A stretch of DNA of 64,000 nt from a virus. The DNA lies in the IMG/VR virus record IMGVR_UViG_3300032315_001401, positions 124,001 to 188,000 of that record, one strand, 5' to 3'. Under the pieces are notes generated by a model. That model made no database searches. It had not been told where the DNA came from and saw only the letters and a list, made by a program, of their open reading frames with translations. The translations under genes were made by a program, and so were the position numbers. Shown in pieces: positions 1 through 6,651 of this stretch (positions are counted from its first letter, which is position 1; the number at the start of each line of letters is the position of its first letter).

Positions 1-123
1 TGGAGAACCTGTCTGATAGAATTCGATTGACAGGTCCTCCATAACTTCGAAATATTCTTCCTCTGTGAGTGAGGAATAAATTTTTCTTCCTTTACAAAGA
101 ATATTGTAAGATTCGTTAGTCAT
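1..123 (-). CDS. Conserved cyanophage hypothetical protein (N-terminal part only)
   Basis: Reading frame starting at the ATG on 121-123 and running off the left edge of the window, so only the first 41 residues are visible (begins MTNESYNILCKGRKIYSS). It is acidic, with a run of Glu residues. The start lies one base past the TGA of the upstream glycosyltransferase gene, which suggests translational coupling. It resembles a conserved hypothetical protein that I associate with cyanomyoviruses; function unknown. Confidence 0.75.
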   Translation of the reverse strand, partial: MTNESYNILCKGRKIYSSLTEEEYFEVMEDLSIEFYQTGSP

Positions 124-124
124 C

Positions 125-883
125 TCAAATGATTCTTGTTTTTTCGTGCCCAACGCGAATGCGAGGATCGCACCAAATTTCAAATCCCGATTCCTTTGCA
201 TCCAAACAGAATGATACATCTTCTCCACACATGTCCTGAACCTCACCAGATTCAAATACTTGCATTTTGGGTGCAAACCATGGATACTTCATTTCGGAGT
301 GCTCAAAGACACCATGCTTAATCAGCAACCAACCAAAACCTGCATAATCTACAGTGAATGGTTTACGACGCTTTGAGATGCTTTCAACGGTTTCGTGATT
401 CATCACACCACCATTATTTCTGAAGTCATCTTCTTCCATCCAATGAGCAACCGAAGTCGTGTGCCCATCTTCTGTTGCATACCAACCAGAAGCAATGTCT
501 CTGTCCATCAGAACCAATTGCCAAAACTTTTCAGTGTTGAAAACAATGTCAGAGTCAATCCAGAGTTGCCAATCATATTTCAGTTTACCATCCCAAGGAA
601 TTTGGTCTGGTCCACGAAGAACATTTGCCCCAAGACACTTGCAACGTGCAAAGTTGACCATTGAGGAATAGTCTTGTGAGATTTGAATACTTGCGCCGCT
701 TTGCACCAAATCAAAACAGAGTTGTACAAAGTTTTTCAGATAGGTATATGAAACACCTCTACCTGGAAGACAAAAGACAATCGACTTGCCTTTCACCATT
801 TCTCTTGCAAGATTATAGTCCCATTCCTCTGTTGGTTTTTGAGTAGCGGGCGATTTTGCTTTTACCGTAAATCCTTTAGCCAT
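125..883 (-). CDS. Glycosyltransferase-like protein
   Basis: A 252-residue protein with a GT-A-like pattern: a strand reading KSIVFCLPGRG at about 33-43, a segment NFARCKCLGAN at 77-87, and an acidic D-S-D motif at residues 110-112 of the kind that binds the metal and nucleotide sugar in GT-A enzymes. A late acidic segment (CGEDVSFC) could be the catalytic-base region. No signal peptide or membrane segment is seen, so it should act in the cytoplasm, perhaps on sugars of phage DNA, virion proteins or host glycans. It has its own sigma70-type promoter at 906-934. The GT assignment is from motif only; the substrate is unknown. Confidence 0.65.
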   Translation of the reverse strand: MAKGFTVKAKSPATQKPTEEWDYNLAREMVKGKSIVFCLPGRGVSYTYLKNFVQLCFDLVQSGASIQISQDYSSMVNFARCKCLGANVLRGPDQIPWDGKLKYDWQLWIDSDIVFNTEKFWQLVLMDRDIASGWYATEDGHTTSVAHWMEEDDFRNNGGVMNHETVESISKRRKPFTVDYAGFGWLLIKHGVFEHSEMKYPWFAPKMQVFESGEVQDMCGEDVSFCLDAKESGFEIWCDPRIRVGHEKTRII

Positions 884-905
884 AATAGAAAGCAGTTACT
901 TCAGT

Positions 906-934
906 ATCATACAACATTATCTATAAGAAGTCAA
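906..934 (-). promoter_or_regulatory. Sigma70-type promoter of the glycosyltransferase gene
   Basis: On the minus strand TTGACT (929-934) is followed by 17 bases and TATGAT (906-911), 23 bases before the ATG at 883. The -35 box overlaps the TGA stop of the AbrB-like gene. Confidence 0.75.
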
Positions 935-1101
935 TCTGCCTCTGAGAGAATGACTTCAGATCCATCCATAGTAAAGCATATCTTAGTATCTTCATACCAA
1001 GAAAGTTCATTCATAATTTGCTCTGGAATTTTGATGAAGTAGTCTCCACTAATTGGATCAACCTCTATGGGCTCAAAAATATTCCCGGAATTTTTTTTCA
1101 T
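931..1101 (-). CDS. AbrB/SpoVT-like small protein
   Basis: A 56-residue protein (starts MKKNSGNIFEPIEV) with the pattern E-V-D-P-x-S-G-D-Y-F-I-x-I-P followed by N-E-L-x-W-Y-E-D-T, matching the swapped-hairpin AbrB/SpoVT layout (strand, IP turn, helix, strand). Such domains are DNA-binding regulators or antitoxins; here there is no neighbouring toxin. I chose the ATG at 1101 over the upstream start at 1182 because the extra 27 residues are low-complexity and AT-rich. The C-terminus of the protein at 22841-23425 carries a similar pattern. Confidence 0.65.
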   Translation of the reverse strand: MKKNSGNIFEPIEVDPISGDYFIKIPEQIMNELSWYEDTKICFTMDGSEVILSEAD

Positions 1102-1322
1102 TTCTATAAAACCTTTTTTCGTTTTTATATAGGGAAAAAAATTTTTATAATGAGAGTAATAATTAGCTCGCTTCCGTAACACTTTGTAGGTTACAGGGAC
1201 CCATCGATTTTATATACGGGGGGGTTATCTTATAACGCGCCGCCGGCGGGGGCGGGCACAATACCCGGACCCCTGCCAAACACGAACGAATGGCACTGCC
1301 CCTCACGAACAACGCAAGGGGG
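1102..1322. other. Intergenic junction between AT-rich and GC-rich DNA
   Basis: No convincing gene. Base composition changes abruptly here: an AT-rich run (1085-1145) is followed by a run of Gs near 1220 and a GC-only stretch (1238-1256) that can form a strong hairpin. An inverted repeat GTAAC/GTTAC lies near 1185-1200. This marks the left end of the GC-rich island. Confidence 0.5.
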
Positions 1323-1613
1323 TCAGGCACCCCGACGCTCCAGAGCAGCAGCGCGGCGATCGTTGCGGTACTGATCACGGGCACGGATCATCACTGCCTC
1401 AAGGTCAGCAACCATCACGCTGCCCAACCCTGTGACGCGGGTGATGGTCAGACCCTTACCCGAACCAACGGCGTGGGACGAACCACCGGCAGGCAGATCA
1501 GAATCACGAACGGAACCAATAGCAGCACCCCGCCCGTGTTGAGAGTTACGGCTGAGGGTCTCGCCCTTACGGGGACCGCGACGGGGCAGGCGGGTGACGG
1601 TGTAAACAGTCAT
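1323..1613 (-). CDS. Hypothetical basic protein of the GC-rich island
   Basis: 96 residues from the ATG at 1613 (MTVYTVTRLPRRGPRKGE). A longer frame opens at 1721, but the downstream ATG is preferred because a -10 box (1640-1645) and the common leader lie between. The protein is rich in Arg and Gly and its C-terminus is a charged helix (RARDQYRNDRRAAALERRGA). It may bind nucleic acid because of its charge, but no family is recognised. Confidence 0.55.
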   Translation of the reverse strand: MTVYTVTRLPRRGPRKGETLSRNSQHGRGAAIGSVRDSDLPAGGSSHAVGSGKGLTITRVTGLGSVMVADLEAVMIRARDQYRNDRRAAALERRGA

Positions 1614-1662
1614 CGGTTCAGGGGGTGTCGGTTGAGAGTATTGTAGCAGGTCGGCGGAGGGG

Positions 1663-1875
1663 TCACCCCCATTGAGTGCTGCGCCACCCGCTGATGGGGC
1701 AGGGGGCAACGTCACCAGCAAGGGTCTCTGAATACTGGGCGGCGAGGGCAGCGGCAGGCACCCCCCAATGAATGTAGGCGGAGGGGCGGGAACCGTTCTT
1801 CAGTTGGTCAGCACGGGAGATCCACTTGACCTGACGGGTCGCGAGGTCAGAGCAGGCAGCAAGGGGGAAACGCAT
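1663..1875 (-). CDS. Hypothetical protein of the GC-rich island
   Basis: 70 residues starting MRFPLAACSDLATRQVKW. The segment KNGSRPSAYIHWGVPAAALA looks folded rather than random, and a -10 box (1903-1908) lies 28 bases before the ATG. It resembles small cyanophage proteins of unknown function. High-GC codon use matches the neighbours and contrasts with most of the window. Confidence 0.55.
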   Translation of the reverse strand: MRFPLAACSDLATRQVKWISRADQLKNGSRPSAYIHWGVPAAALAAQYSETLAGDVAPCPISGWRSTQWG

Positions 1876-1928
1876 CGGGTGTCGGTTGCGGTTGACTTTG
1901 AAATTCTACAGGGTCAGGTGGGCAGGGG

Positions 1929-2117
1929 TCAATACCCCAACCAGACCAAAAACTCACCGGCATCTACAGGTCCGAATTTGGCGGTCGTCCCGTAGTCGGT
2001 GCGGAAGTCATCCCAGAGGGAATGGTCCTTTGCTGCCTGGCAGGCGGTGCTCCAACGAATGCACCCGTTATCATCGGCGCAGTTCAGGAGCAGGGCAGGG
2101 AAGGTGGCGAAGGTCAT
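1929..2117 (-). CDS. Hypothetical small protein
   Basis: 62 residues (MTFATFPALLLNCADDNG). Trp-containing helices (CIRWSTACQAAKDHSLWDDF) suggest a compact domain. It has its own promoter (-10 at 2144-2149). The function is not recognised. Confidence 0.55.
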   Translation of the reverse strand: MTFATFPALLLNCADDNGCIRWSTACQAAKDHSLWDDFRTDYGTTAKFGPVDAGEFLVWLGY

Positions 2118-2165
2118 CGGTCGGTGTCGGTTGACTTGAGAGTATTGTAGCAGGTCGGGAGGGGG

Positions 2166-2357
2166 TCAACCCTCCCACTCATCCTCTGGGGTCAGCACAC
2201 AGACCAACGATTCCAGATGGCAGCAGTAGCTGTAGTCCTTCCCATGATGGCGGACCTTCCACACTGGGGCACCAGGCAGGTTGGCAGTGTGGGGACTCAT
2301 TTCAATTCGCTCCACACCGTAGGGGGCAAGCATGACCATCGCTTCGGAGATGAGCAT
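2166..2357 (-). CDS. Hypothetical small protein
   Basis: 63 residues (MLISEAMVMLAPYGVERIEM). It contains a beta-like segment with paired His and Cys residues (KVRHHGKDYSYCCHLE) and an acidic end. Its own -10 box is at 2386-2391. Function unknown. Confidence 0.55.
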   Translation of the reverse strand: MLISEAMVMLAPYGVERIEMSPHTANLPGAPVWKVRHHGKDYSYCCHLESLVCVLTPEDEWEG

Positions 2358-2404
2358 CGGAGGGGGGGTTGGTTGACTTGAGAGTATTGTAGCAGGTCAG
2401 GGGG

Positions 2405-2590
2405 TCACTGCCCGTCTGTGTAGTCTCCGATGATGACCCCGTTGCAGCGGACCTGGGCGTACCCGTACTCCTCAGACAGGGAGAGGCAGAGGTCCCATGC
2501 GCGGTCCTCATCGGTGGTCGTGTTCTCCCAGGGAGCGGAAGGGCAGATAACGTCGTAGCGGGTCATGAGGTCGTTTGCTTTGGTTCCCAT
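2405..2590 (-). CDS. Hypothetical small acidic protein
   Basis: 61 residues from the ATG at 2590 (MGTKANDLMTRYDV). An internal ATG at 2566 is an alternative start because no clear ribosome-binding site precedes 2590. It contains a Trp/Asp-rich stretch (EDRAWDLCLSLSEEYGYAQ). Probably co-transcribed with the gene at 2636-2776. Function unknown. Confidence 0.5.
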   Translation of the reverse strand: MGTKANDLMTRYDVICPSAPWENTTTDEDRAWDLCLSLSEEYGYAQVRCNGVIIGDYTDGQ

Positions 2591-2635
2591 AGTGTAAACC
2601 CCCCACCCGCGTCAGCAGGCAGGGGGTGTGCGGTT

Positions 2636-2776
2636 TCAGAATTGGACCTCCTGCAGGGTCGGGGCGTCAGCAGGCGCAGCATCCCCAGATTCAGCGGTCA
2701 GGGTCTCCAGAATCTGCAGCAGTTCGGCGCCATTAGCAGCGCGATTCAGCAGGGCAACGGCAAGGTCAGCGGTCAT
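2636..2776 (-). CDS. Conserved small helical protein
   Basis: 46 residues (MTADLAVALLNRAANGAELL), predicted almost fully helical with an Ala-rich, acidic C-terminus. It resembles a short conserved cyanophage protein. The ATG at 2776 follows a -10 box at 2832-2837. Confidence 0.6.
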   Translation of the reverse strand: MTADLAVALLNRAANGAELLQILETLTAESGDAAPADAPTLQEVQF

Positions 2777-2842
2777 GGTTGAAATAGGGTTGAGGTTTGC
2801 TGGGCGTCTTTCAGGGCGCACCCGCTCCCGTATTGTATCAGG

Positions 2843-3004
2843 TCAGCGGGCGAACTGTGCCAGACTGCTGGGAGCGACGTGAGCAGGCGACCCGCAGGAC
2901 CGGTAGAAGTCTACCATGCTCTGTGCTTCCTCCAGGGTGGGGAACCACTGGGAGCGCCACTCGCAAGCGTTGTAGGGGGTCTGGTAGCGGACTTCGATTC
3001 GCAT
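2843..3004 (-). CDS. Hypothetical small protein
   Basis: 53 residues (MRIEVRYQTPYNACEWRSQW), with an N-terminal strand followed by a helix (TLEEAQSMVDFYRSCG), a layout common in phage ferredoxin-like mini-domains. Its promoter is the pair of boxes at 3028-3055. Function unknown. Confidence 0.6.
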   Translation of the reverse strand: MRIEVRYQTPYNACEWRSQWFPTLEEAQSMVDFYRSCGSPAHVAPSSLAQFAR

Positions 3005-3027
3005 GGGGTTGGTTGCGTTGTGAGAGA

Positions 3028-3055
3028 ATTCTAGCAGATCAGGGGCAGGGGTCAA
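3028..3055 (-). promoter_or_regulatory. Sigma70-type promoter within the GC-rich island
   Basis: Minus strand TTGACC (3050-3055), 16-base spacer, TAGAAT (3028-3033), followed by TCTCTCA and the ATG at 3004. It is the clearest complete promoter of the island. Confidence 0.65.
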
Positions 3056-3071
3056 CCTGCCCCGTAGGGGG

Positions 3072-3251
3072 TCAGCGGATCACCTTGACCACTTCGCCCT
3101 TGTGGCGAATCACGATGGAGGTGAAGGAGGGGTGGAACCCCTTGGCGCTGCGAACGGCACCTGCCAGGGAGGTGCAGTGGGTCATGCAGGATGCTGCATC
3201 GGGGGTGGAAGCAGCAACAACGGTGAAGTCGCGGGTCTTGGTGGTTGCCAT
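3072..3251 (-). CDS. Hypothetical small basic protein
   Basis: 59 residues read by hand from the ATG at 3249-3251 to the TGA at 3072-3074 (begins MATTKTRDFTVVAASTPDAA, ends KGEVVKVIR). It has a beta-alpha-beta-like pattern with two Cys residues in the helix. Its own -10 box is at 3276-3281. No family recognised. Confidence 0.5.
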   Translation of the reverse strand: MATTKTRDFTVVAASTPDAASCMTHCTSLAGAVRSAKGFHPSFTSIVIRHKGEVVKVIR

Positions 3252-3317
3252 GGGGTGGGGTTGTGAACTGAGAGAATTCTAGCAGGTCAGGGGGTCGGGT
3301 GTGACCCCCCAGCGGGT

Positions 3318-3578
3318 TTAGAAGTCGAACACGTCGCCGTTGATTTCAGCGCGGTTGACTTTAGGGTCGTCCCACTTCACACCGTCCGGGGTCTCTTTGG
3401 TGCCAAATTGATAGAATGCCTCCAGCAGTTCTTCATAGCAGCAGACATCATTTTCCTGAATGAAGTTATGAATGCTCTCATCATTCTCAATCCAGAGCAC
3501 AACATTCCAGGTCTCATAATTGGTCCAACCGTTGTAGGTTTGGTCGGTGAGGCAGGTCTGGTAGGTAGTGGCAGGCAT
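3318..3578 (-). CDS. DUF7249-like phage protein
   Basis: 86 residues carrying the motif YNGWTNYETWNVVLWIEND near residues 15-33, the signature of a widespread small phage family (NYETWN proteins, DUF7249). The acidic C-terminus ends in DVFDF. Function unknown; these genes usually occur among early host-takeover genes, and this one has an own promoter at 3604-3609. Confidence 0.75.
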   Translation of the reverse strand: MPATTYQTCLTDQTYNGWTNYETWNVVLWIENDESIHNFIQENDVCCYEELLEAFYQFGTKETPDGVKWDDPKVNRAEINGDVFDF

Positions 3579-3640
3579 TGGTTTGTCTGTGGTTGACTTG
3601 TTAATTGTAAGGGGTCAGGTGGGGGGTTGGTGCCCCCCTT

Positions 3641-3664
3641 GTGCCAGTTCGTCAGGCGGCACAC
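3641..3664 (-). repeat. Boundary palindrome, copy 1
   Basis: Arms GTGCCAG...GGCAC. The TGA stop of the gene at 3652 lies inside the element. Confidence 0.8.
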
Positions 3665-3837
3665 AGGGCAGAGTCCATGCAGACCTCGCGGGTCTCCACC
3701 AGCACGTAGTCTACTGCAATCTGCTGCTCCAGCTCATGAGCGTAGGCGTCAGCAGCAGAGCGGCAATCGAACAGGCGAAGGGTGCTAAAGTCCTGCCCTT
3801 CATAGTCGGCACCAGCGATGACAGCGTAGACTTGCAT
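3652..3837 (-). CDS. Conserved cyanophage hypothetical protein
   Basis: 61 residues (MQVYAVIAGADYEGQDFST) with a strand, an acidic loop, a strand (LRLFDC) and a helix of Ala and Glu (SAADAYAHELEQQ). It resembles small cyanophage proteins. The last codons (CAA and stop) are part of boundary palindrome 1. Confidence 0.65.
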   Translation of the reverse strand: MQVYAVIAGADYEGQDFSTLRLFDCRSAADAYAHELEQQIAVDYVLVETREVCMDSALCAA

Positions 3838-3901
3838 GGGTTGCTCCGTTTGGTTGACTTGTTAATTGTAAAGGGTCAGGGTGGGGTCTGTGGGGTGGTA
3901 G

Positions 3902-3927
3902 TGTGCCACCTTATCAACTGGCACACT
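3902..3927 (-). repeat. Boundary palindrome, copy 2
   Basis: A near-perfect copy: AGTGTGCCAGTT, a short loop and GGTGGCACA on the minus strand. It encodes the last residues (C-A-S) and the TGA of the ligase-like gene. Confidence 0.85.
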
Positions 3928-4810
3928 GGAAGCGCCCGCTGTTGAAATTATGGTATGAAAAGACCTCACGGTTCACCAGTTTGAACATACCAAACTCATT
4001 GGTCATGACATAACCTTCAGCATCAATCCTCTCCTGCCCGATGTAAGCGGCAGGACCATCATTGCGGCACAGATAGAGACAATCATCTTTGATCGACTTT
4101 ACCAGTGCCCACAATCCAAGCAGGTTAGGATCGCAGTCGAATTCAGTATTCACAACAGGACGATTCTCACGAATGCAGGCATTCAGTTGTTGCTTGATCT
4201 TTGCTGCCTCTTTATCAGTCACAAACTTCACCGCAAGTGCCATCACCCGTGCAAACTTGCAGACCTCTTCAACATCAGCGAACGATTCTTGCCCGTGCTG
4301 GATGTATGCTTGCGGTTTCACAAATTTGCAGTAGTGTGTATCAGTGATGATAAAGTTCATCGGGTGAGCAACAGCATCACGCAAATCATTCTCTGCCACG
4401 TAGACAGTGTGAGGGGCAACAATAATCTCCTGATAGACTACTTCAGGAAACTTGTAAGTGATCGTGTTGGGAGTATACTCATCGCTATCACCAAACCCAA
4501 TAAAATCACCTTGAATGATACCATTTGTGCGAGGAAGATAATCAAAGCAAGCGTGAAGAATACGCGCAACTTCACCCTGATAGAATGCATCAATCTCTTC
4601 ATGATTGTGAGCGATACGAATCTTTTTCTTGTTAAAGACCGCTTTGGTTCCTACAAAGAACTCACCGCAGGCAGGGTCAATACCCCAGACAATTGCAGGG
4701 GCACCATCAATCTTAACGCTCAAGTTACCAGGATTGACGAACCAATCCAGAACAGAAAGGTCACCCGTGAGGATAGAATCTTCGGGGTGCTCAAGGTGGG
4801 TGTTTTTCAT
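3914..4810 (-). CDS. RNA/DNA ligase-like nucleotidyltransferase
   Basis: 298 residues. VKIDGAPA (lysine at residue 33) matches motif I (KxDG) of the covalent nucleotidyltransferase superfamily, where the lysine is adenylated. GDFIGFG near 105 fits motif III, DAEGYVM (about 263-269) fits motif IV, and MFKLVNR (about 274-280) fits motif V. The set and order are those of ATP-dependent RNA or DNA ligases, so it may seal nicked nucleic acid, for example tRNA cut by a host defence. The C-terminal OB-fold of DNA ligases is absent, so RNA ligase or a minimal ligase is more likely. It is transcribed from its own -10 at 4817-4822. Confidence 0.65.
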   Translation of the reverse strand: MKNTHLEHPEDSILTGDLSVLDWFVNPGNLSVKIDGAPAIVWGIDPACGEFFVGTKAVFNKKKIRIAHNHEEIDAFYQGEVARILHACFDYLPRTNGIIQGDFIGFGDSDEYTPNTITYKFPEVVYQEIIVAPHTVYVAENDLRDAVAHPMNFIITDTHYCKFVKPQAYIQHGQESFADVEEVCKFARVMALAVKFVTDKEAAKIKQQLNACIRENRPVVNTEFDCDPNLLGLWALVKSIKDDCLYLCRNDGPAAYIGQERIDAEGYVMTNEFGMFKLVNREVFSYHNFNSGRFQCAS

Positions 4811-4852
4811 GAGACTATTGTAAGGGGTCCTGTGGGGGTCTGGGGTGGGTCT

Positions 4853-4876
4853 TGTGCCAGTTGTCAGGGTGTCACA
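4853..4876 (-). repeat. Boundary palindrome, copy 3
   Basis: TGTGACA and TGGCACA arms. The TGA of the gene at 4864 lies in the loop. Confidence 0.8.
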
Positions 4877-5073
4877 GACTCTTTAAGTTGCTCCGCAGGA
4901 TAGTTAAAAAGTTTATTAATCCTTTCAACTTCACTCTCAAAAAACTCCATTGCTTCCAAAGGTTCAATGTCATACTTGTCAGCAAGTCTATCAAGTTTCC
5001 ACCGCAGATTATTCATCTCCCAAAGTTGGGTGAGAATGAACAAACGAACTTCGTGCTTTTGTGTGTTTTTCAT
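4864..5073 (-). CDS. Hypothetical helical protein
   Basis: 69 residues (MKNTQKHEVRLFILTQLWEM), nearly all helical with heptad-like spacing of Leu and Trp, so it may form a coiled coil or a small helical bundle. It is a single-gene unit ending in palindrome 3. Function unknown. Confidence 0.6.
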   Translation of the reverse strand: MKNTQKHEVRLFILTQLWEMNNLRWKLDRLADKYDIEPLEAMEFFESEVERINKLFNYPAEQLKESVTP

Positions 5074-5130
5074 TTCAAATGAGGTGCAATTTGTGTTTGA
5101 AGTTAGGGAGGCATTGTGCCCCCCGATTCT

Positions 5131-5478
5131 TTATGTGAACATGAAACCATTCACAAACTCACTCTCATTGTAGACAGGAGAAGTTCCTGCCTGCCCAATG
5201 AACTTGTGAACGAACCAATCGAAGTTCCGTTGCAACACACATTCGCCCTTGATTCCGTGCTCTTTGAGAATCGCATTCAAACGCGATTTGGTGGTTGCAG
5301 ACTGATAACCACCATCAAAGATTTGCACGAAGTTGTCACCAATGGTAGCAATGTGATTGCCGAACAGAAACACTTTGGACTCTTGAGTTTCAGCGTCAAA
5401 GGTGACTTCAGTGTTGCCAGACTTCCAGTTCAGGGAGTCACGAATGGCAGCATTCATCTGGGTTTCGATCTTGCGCAT
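5131..5478 (-). CDS. Conserved cyanophage hypothetical protein
   Basis: 115 residues (MRKIETQMNAAIRDSLNWKS). Features include an alternating strand region (TEVTFDAETQESKVFLFGNH), the segment DGGYQSATTKSRLNAIL and an aromatic end. It resembles a family frequently seen in marine phages and found in several copies elsewhere; function unknown. It is a single-gene unit between hairpins. Confidence 0.7.
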   Translation of the reverse strand: MRKIETQMNAAIRDSLNWKSGNTEVTFDAETQESKVFLFGNHIATIGDNFVQIFDGGYQSATTKSRLNAILKEHGIKGECVLQRNFDWFVHKFIGQAGTSPVYNESEFVNGFMFT

Positions 5479-5519
5479 TTGGGGGTTTCCCTCTCAACAA
5501 AGGTAGTATGGACCAGATT

Positions 5520-5539
5520 GGGGGGAATCGCAACCCCCC
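5520..5539 (-). terminator. GC hairpin after the gene at 5560-5802
   Basis: Six-base G/C arms around an 8-base loop on the minus strand. No long U-run follows, so termination efficiency is uncertain. Confidence 0.55.
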
Positions 5540-5540
5540 T

Positions 5541-5564
5541 TGTGCCACTTTCCCAGGTGTCACA
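5541..5564 (-). repeat. Boundary palindrome, copy 4
   Basis: Contains the TGA stop of the gene at 5560; followed directly by the hairpin at 5520-5539. Confidence 0.8.
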
Positions 5565-5802
5565 ATCCCAATAGGTATTGAGCATACTCTACAGCATCTT
5601 CACGCTTTTTGAATCTTGCCGGAAATCCACTGTAACGAAGTTGACGATACTTAAACTTTCGTTCAGAATTTACAATAACATCGTTAGAATAGATCCAAAG
5701 TTCCCAACGACCTTGAGAATCATCTTTGTTGATTTTTTTATTTTTATTGGTGATGTAGGGTCTTTGGATGTGCCCTTTTTTGGTGGTTTGGTTGACGATC
5801 AT
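5560..5802 (-). CDS. Hypothetical basic protein
   Basis: 80 residues (MIVNQTTKKGHIQRPYITNK). A Lys-rich N-terminal half is followed by a strand-rich part and a helix (FKKREDAVEYAQYLLG) like those in phage AP2-type or homing-protein accessory domains. Its charge suggests nucleic-acid binding, but no family is certain. Confidence 0.55.
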   Translation of the reverse strand: MIVNQTTKKGHIQRPYITNKNKKINKDDSQGRWELWIYSNDVIVNSERKFKYRQLRYSGFPARFKKREDAVEYAQYLLGL

Positions 5803-5813
5803 GAGATGCAGTG

Positions 5814-5840
5814 TCTCAAGGACGAATGTAATTTATCAGG
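5814..5840 (-). promoter_or_regulatory. CCTGATAAATTACATTCGTC-type promoter/leader, copy 1
   Basis: Minus strand CCTGATAAATTACATTCGTC followed by a CTTGAGA-like end. The same block occurs at 6786-6812 and 7052-7078, each between a boundary element and a start codon. GATAAATT is the probable -10 region; no consensus -35 is visible. Confidence 0.6.
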
Positions 5841-5843
5841 CTC

Positions 5844-5863
5844 GGGGGGAATCGCAACCCCCC
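5844..5863 (-). terminator. GC hairpin after the 5876-6777 operon
   Basis: The same six-base G/C arms and loop as the hairpin at 5520-5539; it lies between boundary palindrome 5 and the promoter block at 5814-5840. Confidence 0.55.
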
Positions 5864-5864
5864 T

Positions 5865-5888
5865 TGTGCCAGTTCCTAGACTGTCACA
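5865..5888 (-). repeat. Boundary palindrome, copy 5
   Basis: Contains the TAG stop of the gene at 5876. Confidence 0.8.
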
Positions 5889-6061
5889 TCCTCCAGCAGT
5901 TCGGGATAGTATTCACGAACCTCTGTAATCAGTTCGTCTTCATTGTATTTGTCGTAATTTTCCATCAGATAATCATAACAAAGACCCACCAAAGTTTCCA
6001 TGTCCATGCCATCAATAATTTGCTGGACCAGGTGATTTTGAAGTTCAGAACGGTTCATCAA
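5876..6061 (-). CDS. Conserved small acidic protein (cyanophage type)
   Basis: 61 residues starting with two Met codons (MMNRSELQNHLVQQIIDGMD) and rich in Tyr, Glu and Asp. It resembles a recurrent cyanophage small protein built on a helix-turn-helix-like repeat of acidic helices. It overlaps the upstream gene by ATGA, so it is translationally coupled, and it is the last gene of the operon that starts at 6777. Confidence 0.65.
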   Translation of the reverse strand: MMNRSELQNHLVQQIIDGMDMETLVGLCYDYLMENYDKYNEDELITEVREYYPELLEDVTV

Positions 6062-6216
6062 TTGTCTCCAAAGTTGTTAGAAAGAAAGTCTTCAAGTTCA
6101 GTGAGTTTGCTCTCACTCATGTTCCAAATATATTCACTGATAACAGTATCCAAAAGGTCAGCATCTTCACGACACTTCTCTTTCAAAAACCACTCAAGTT
6201 CGGTTCGGTTAGTCAT
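6058..6216 (-). CDS. Hypothetical 52-residue protein
   Basis: Begins MTNRTELEWFLKEKCREDAD and ends LTELEDFLSNNFGDN. It is acidic and helical, and its start (R-x-E-L) resembles that of the downstream gene, so the two may be paralogs. It overlaps both neighbours by a few bases. Confidence 0.6.
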   Translation of the reverse strand: MTNRTELEWFLKEKCREDADLLDTVISEYIWNMSESKLTELEDFLSNNFGDN

Positions 6217-6355
6217 CTAAACAGTGGCGGTAGGTTTGATTCAGGCGAATGAGAATGTCATCCCAGAACTCTTTGTCCTCATCATCATTGTATTGGTTGT
6301 TATCTTCAACCAAACGAATCAGATTGTTGAGGTCATCAGGGGTGAGATAGTTCAT
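6209..6355 (-). CDS. Hypothetical 48-residue protein
   Basis: MNYLTPDDLNNLIRLVEDNN at the start and ILIRLNQTYRHCLDD at the end. It is acidic and helical and belongs to the same coupled operon (8-base overlap downstream). Function unknown. Confidence 0.6.
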   Translation of the reverse strand: MNYLTPDDLNNLIRLVEDNNQYNDDEDKEFWDDILIRLNQTYRHCLDD

Positions 6356-6525
6356 TCAGCACCCTCCAACATTTCGAGCAGAGTATCATAAAGCACGGCA
6401 ACATCTGTGCCCACAATCTCATTCAGTTCTGCTTCAGATTCATCATCGGCAAACGATTCAGTGTGAAACTCAATGAACCTACGAAGAGCATCAATCTGCT
6501 CAAAGGTGAGGGTAGTTTGAGTCAT
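6356..6525 (-). CDS. Hypothetical 56-residue acidic protein
   Basis: Starts MTQTTLTFEQIDALRRFIEF and ends LLEMLEGAE. It is strongly acidic and helical. The reading frame is clean and directly abuts the neighbours, which supports a real gene; no family recognised. Confidence 0.6.
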
Positions 6526-6650
6526 TTACGAAGAGGAGAATTGTAGTAACGACGAAAAGCAGTGAGAAGAATAATGCCCGTTGAAACAACACCAACCAAA
6601 CCAAGGAAGGTGACAGCATCTCCAGTGAAAGTGTAAGTGTCAGGATTCAT
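6522..6650 (-). CDS. Single-pass membrane mini-protein
   Basis: 42 residues (MNPDTYTFTGDAVTFLGLVG) with one predicted membrane segment (about 13-32: VTFLGLVGVVSTGIILLTAF) followed by RRYY, so the C-terminus is expected in the cytoplasm. Such tiny membrane proteins are common in phage early regions, for example as inhibitors or lysis regulators. ATGA overlap with the next gene. Confidence 0.6.
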   Translation of the reverse strand: MNPDTYTFTGDAVTFLGLVGVVSTGIILLTAFRRYYNSPLRK

Positions 6651-6651
6651 T

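Larger units (their letters stand above)
1640..4822 (-). promoter_or_regulatory. Series of ten -10 boxes with shared CTCTCAA/AACAAGTCAA leader
   Basis: Each short gene of the island is preceded by a minus-strand -10 box TACAAT or TAGAAT at 1640-1645, 1903-1908, 2144-2149, 2386-2391, 2832-2837, 3028-3033, 3276-3281, 3604-3609, 3865-3870 and 4817-4822. They are often followed by ACTCTCA and a GTCAACC-type leader. Good -35 boxes are visible for only some (see 3028-3055). The pattern implies one promoter per gene rather than a long operon. Confidence 0.6.

Noticed and set aside
1163-1384. A minus-strand ORF of 73 residues at the edge of the GC-rich island
   Set aside because: It overlaps the 3' part of the gene at 1323, has poor codon use, and no ribosome-binding site or promoter is visible; treated as intergenic.
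4187-4903. A 238-residue plus-strand ORF opposite the ligase-like gene
   Set aside because: It lies fully opposite a gene with clear catalytic motifs, has no known domain, and all supported genes are on the minus strand.
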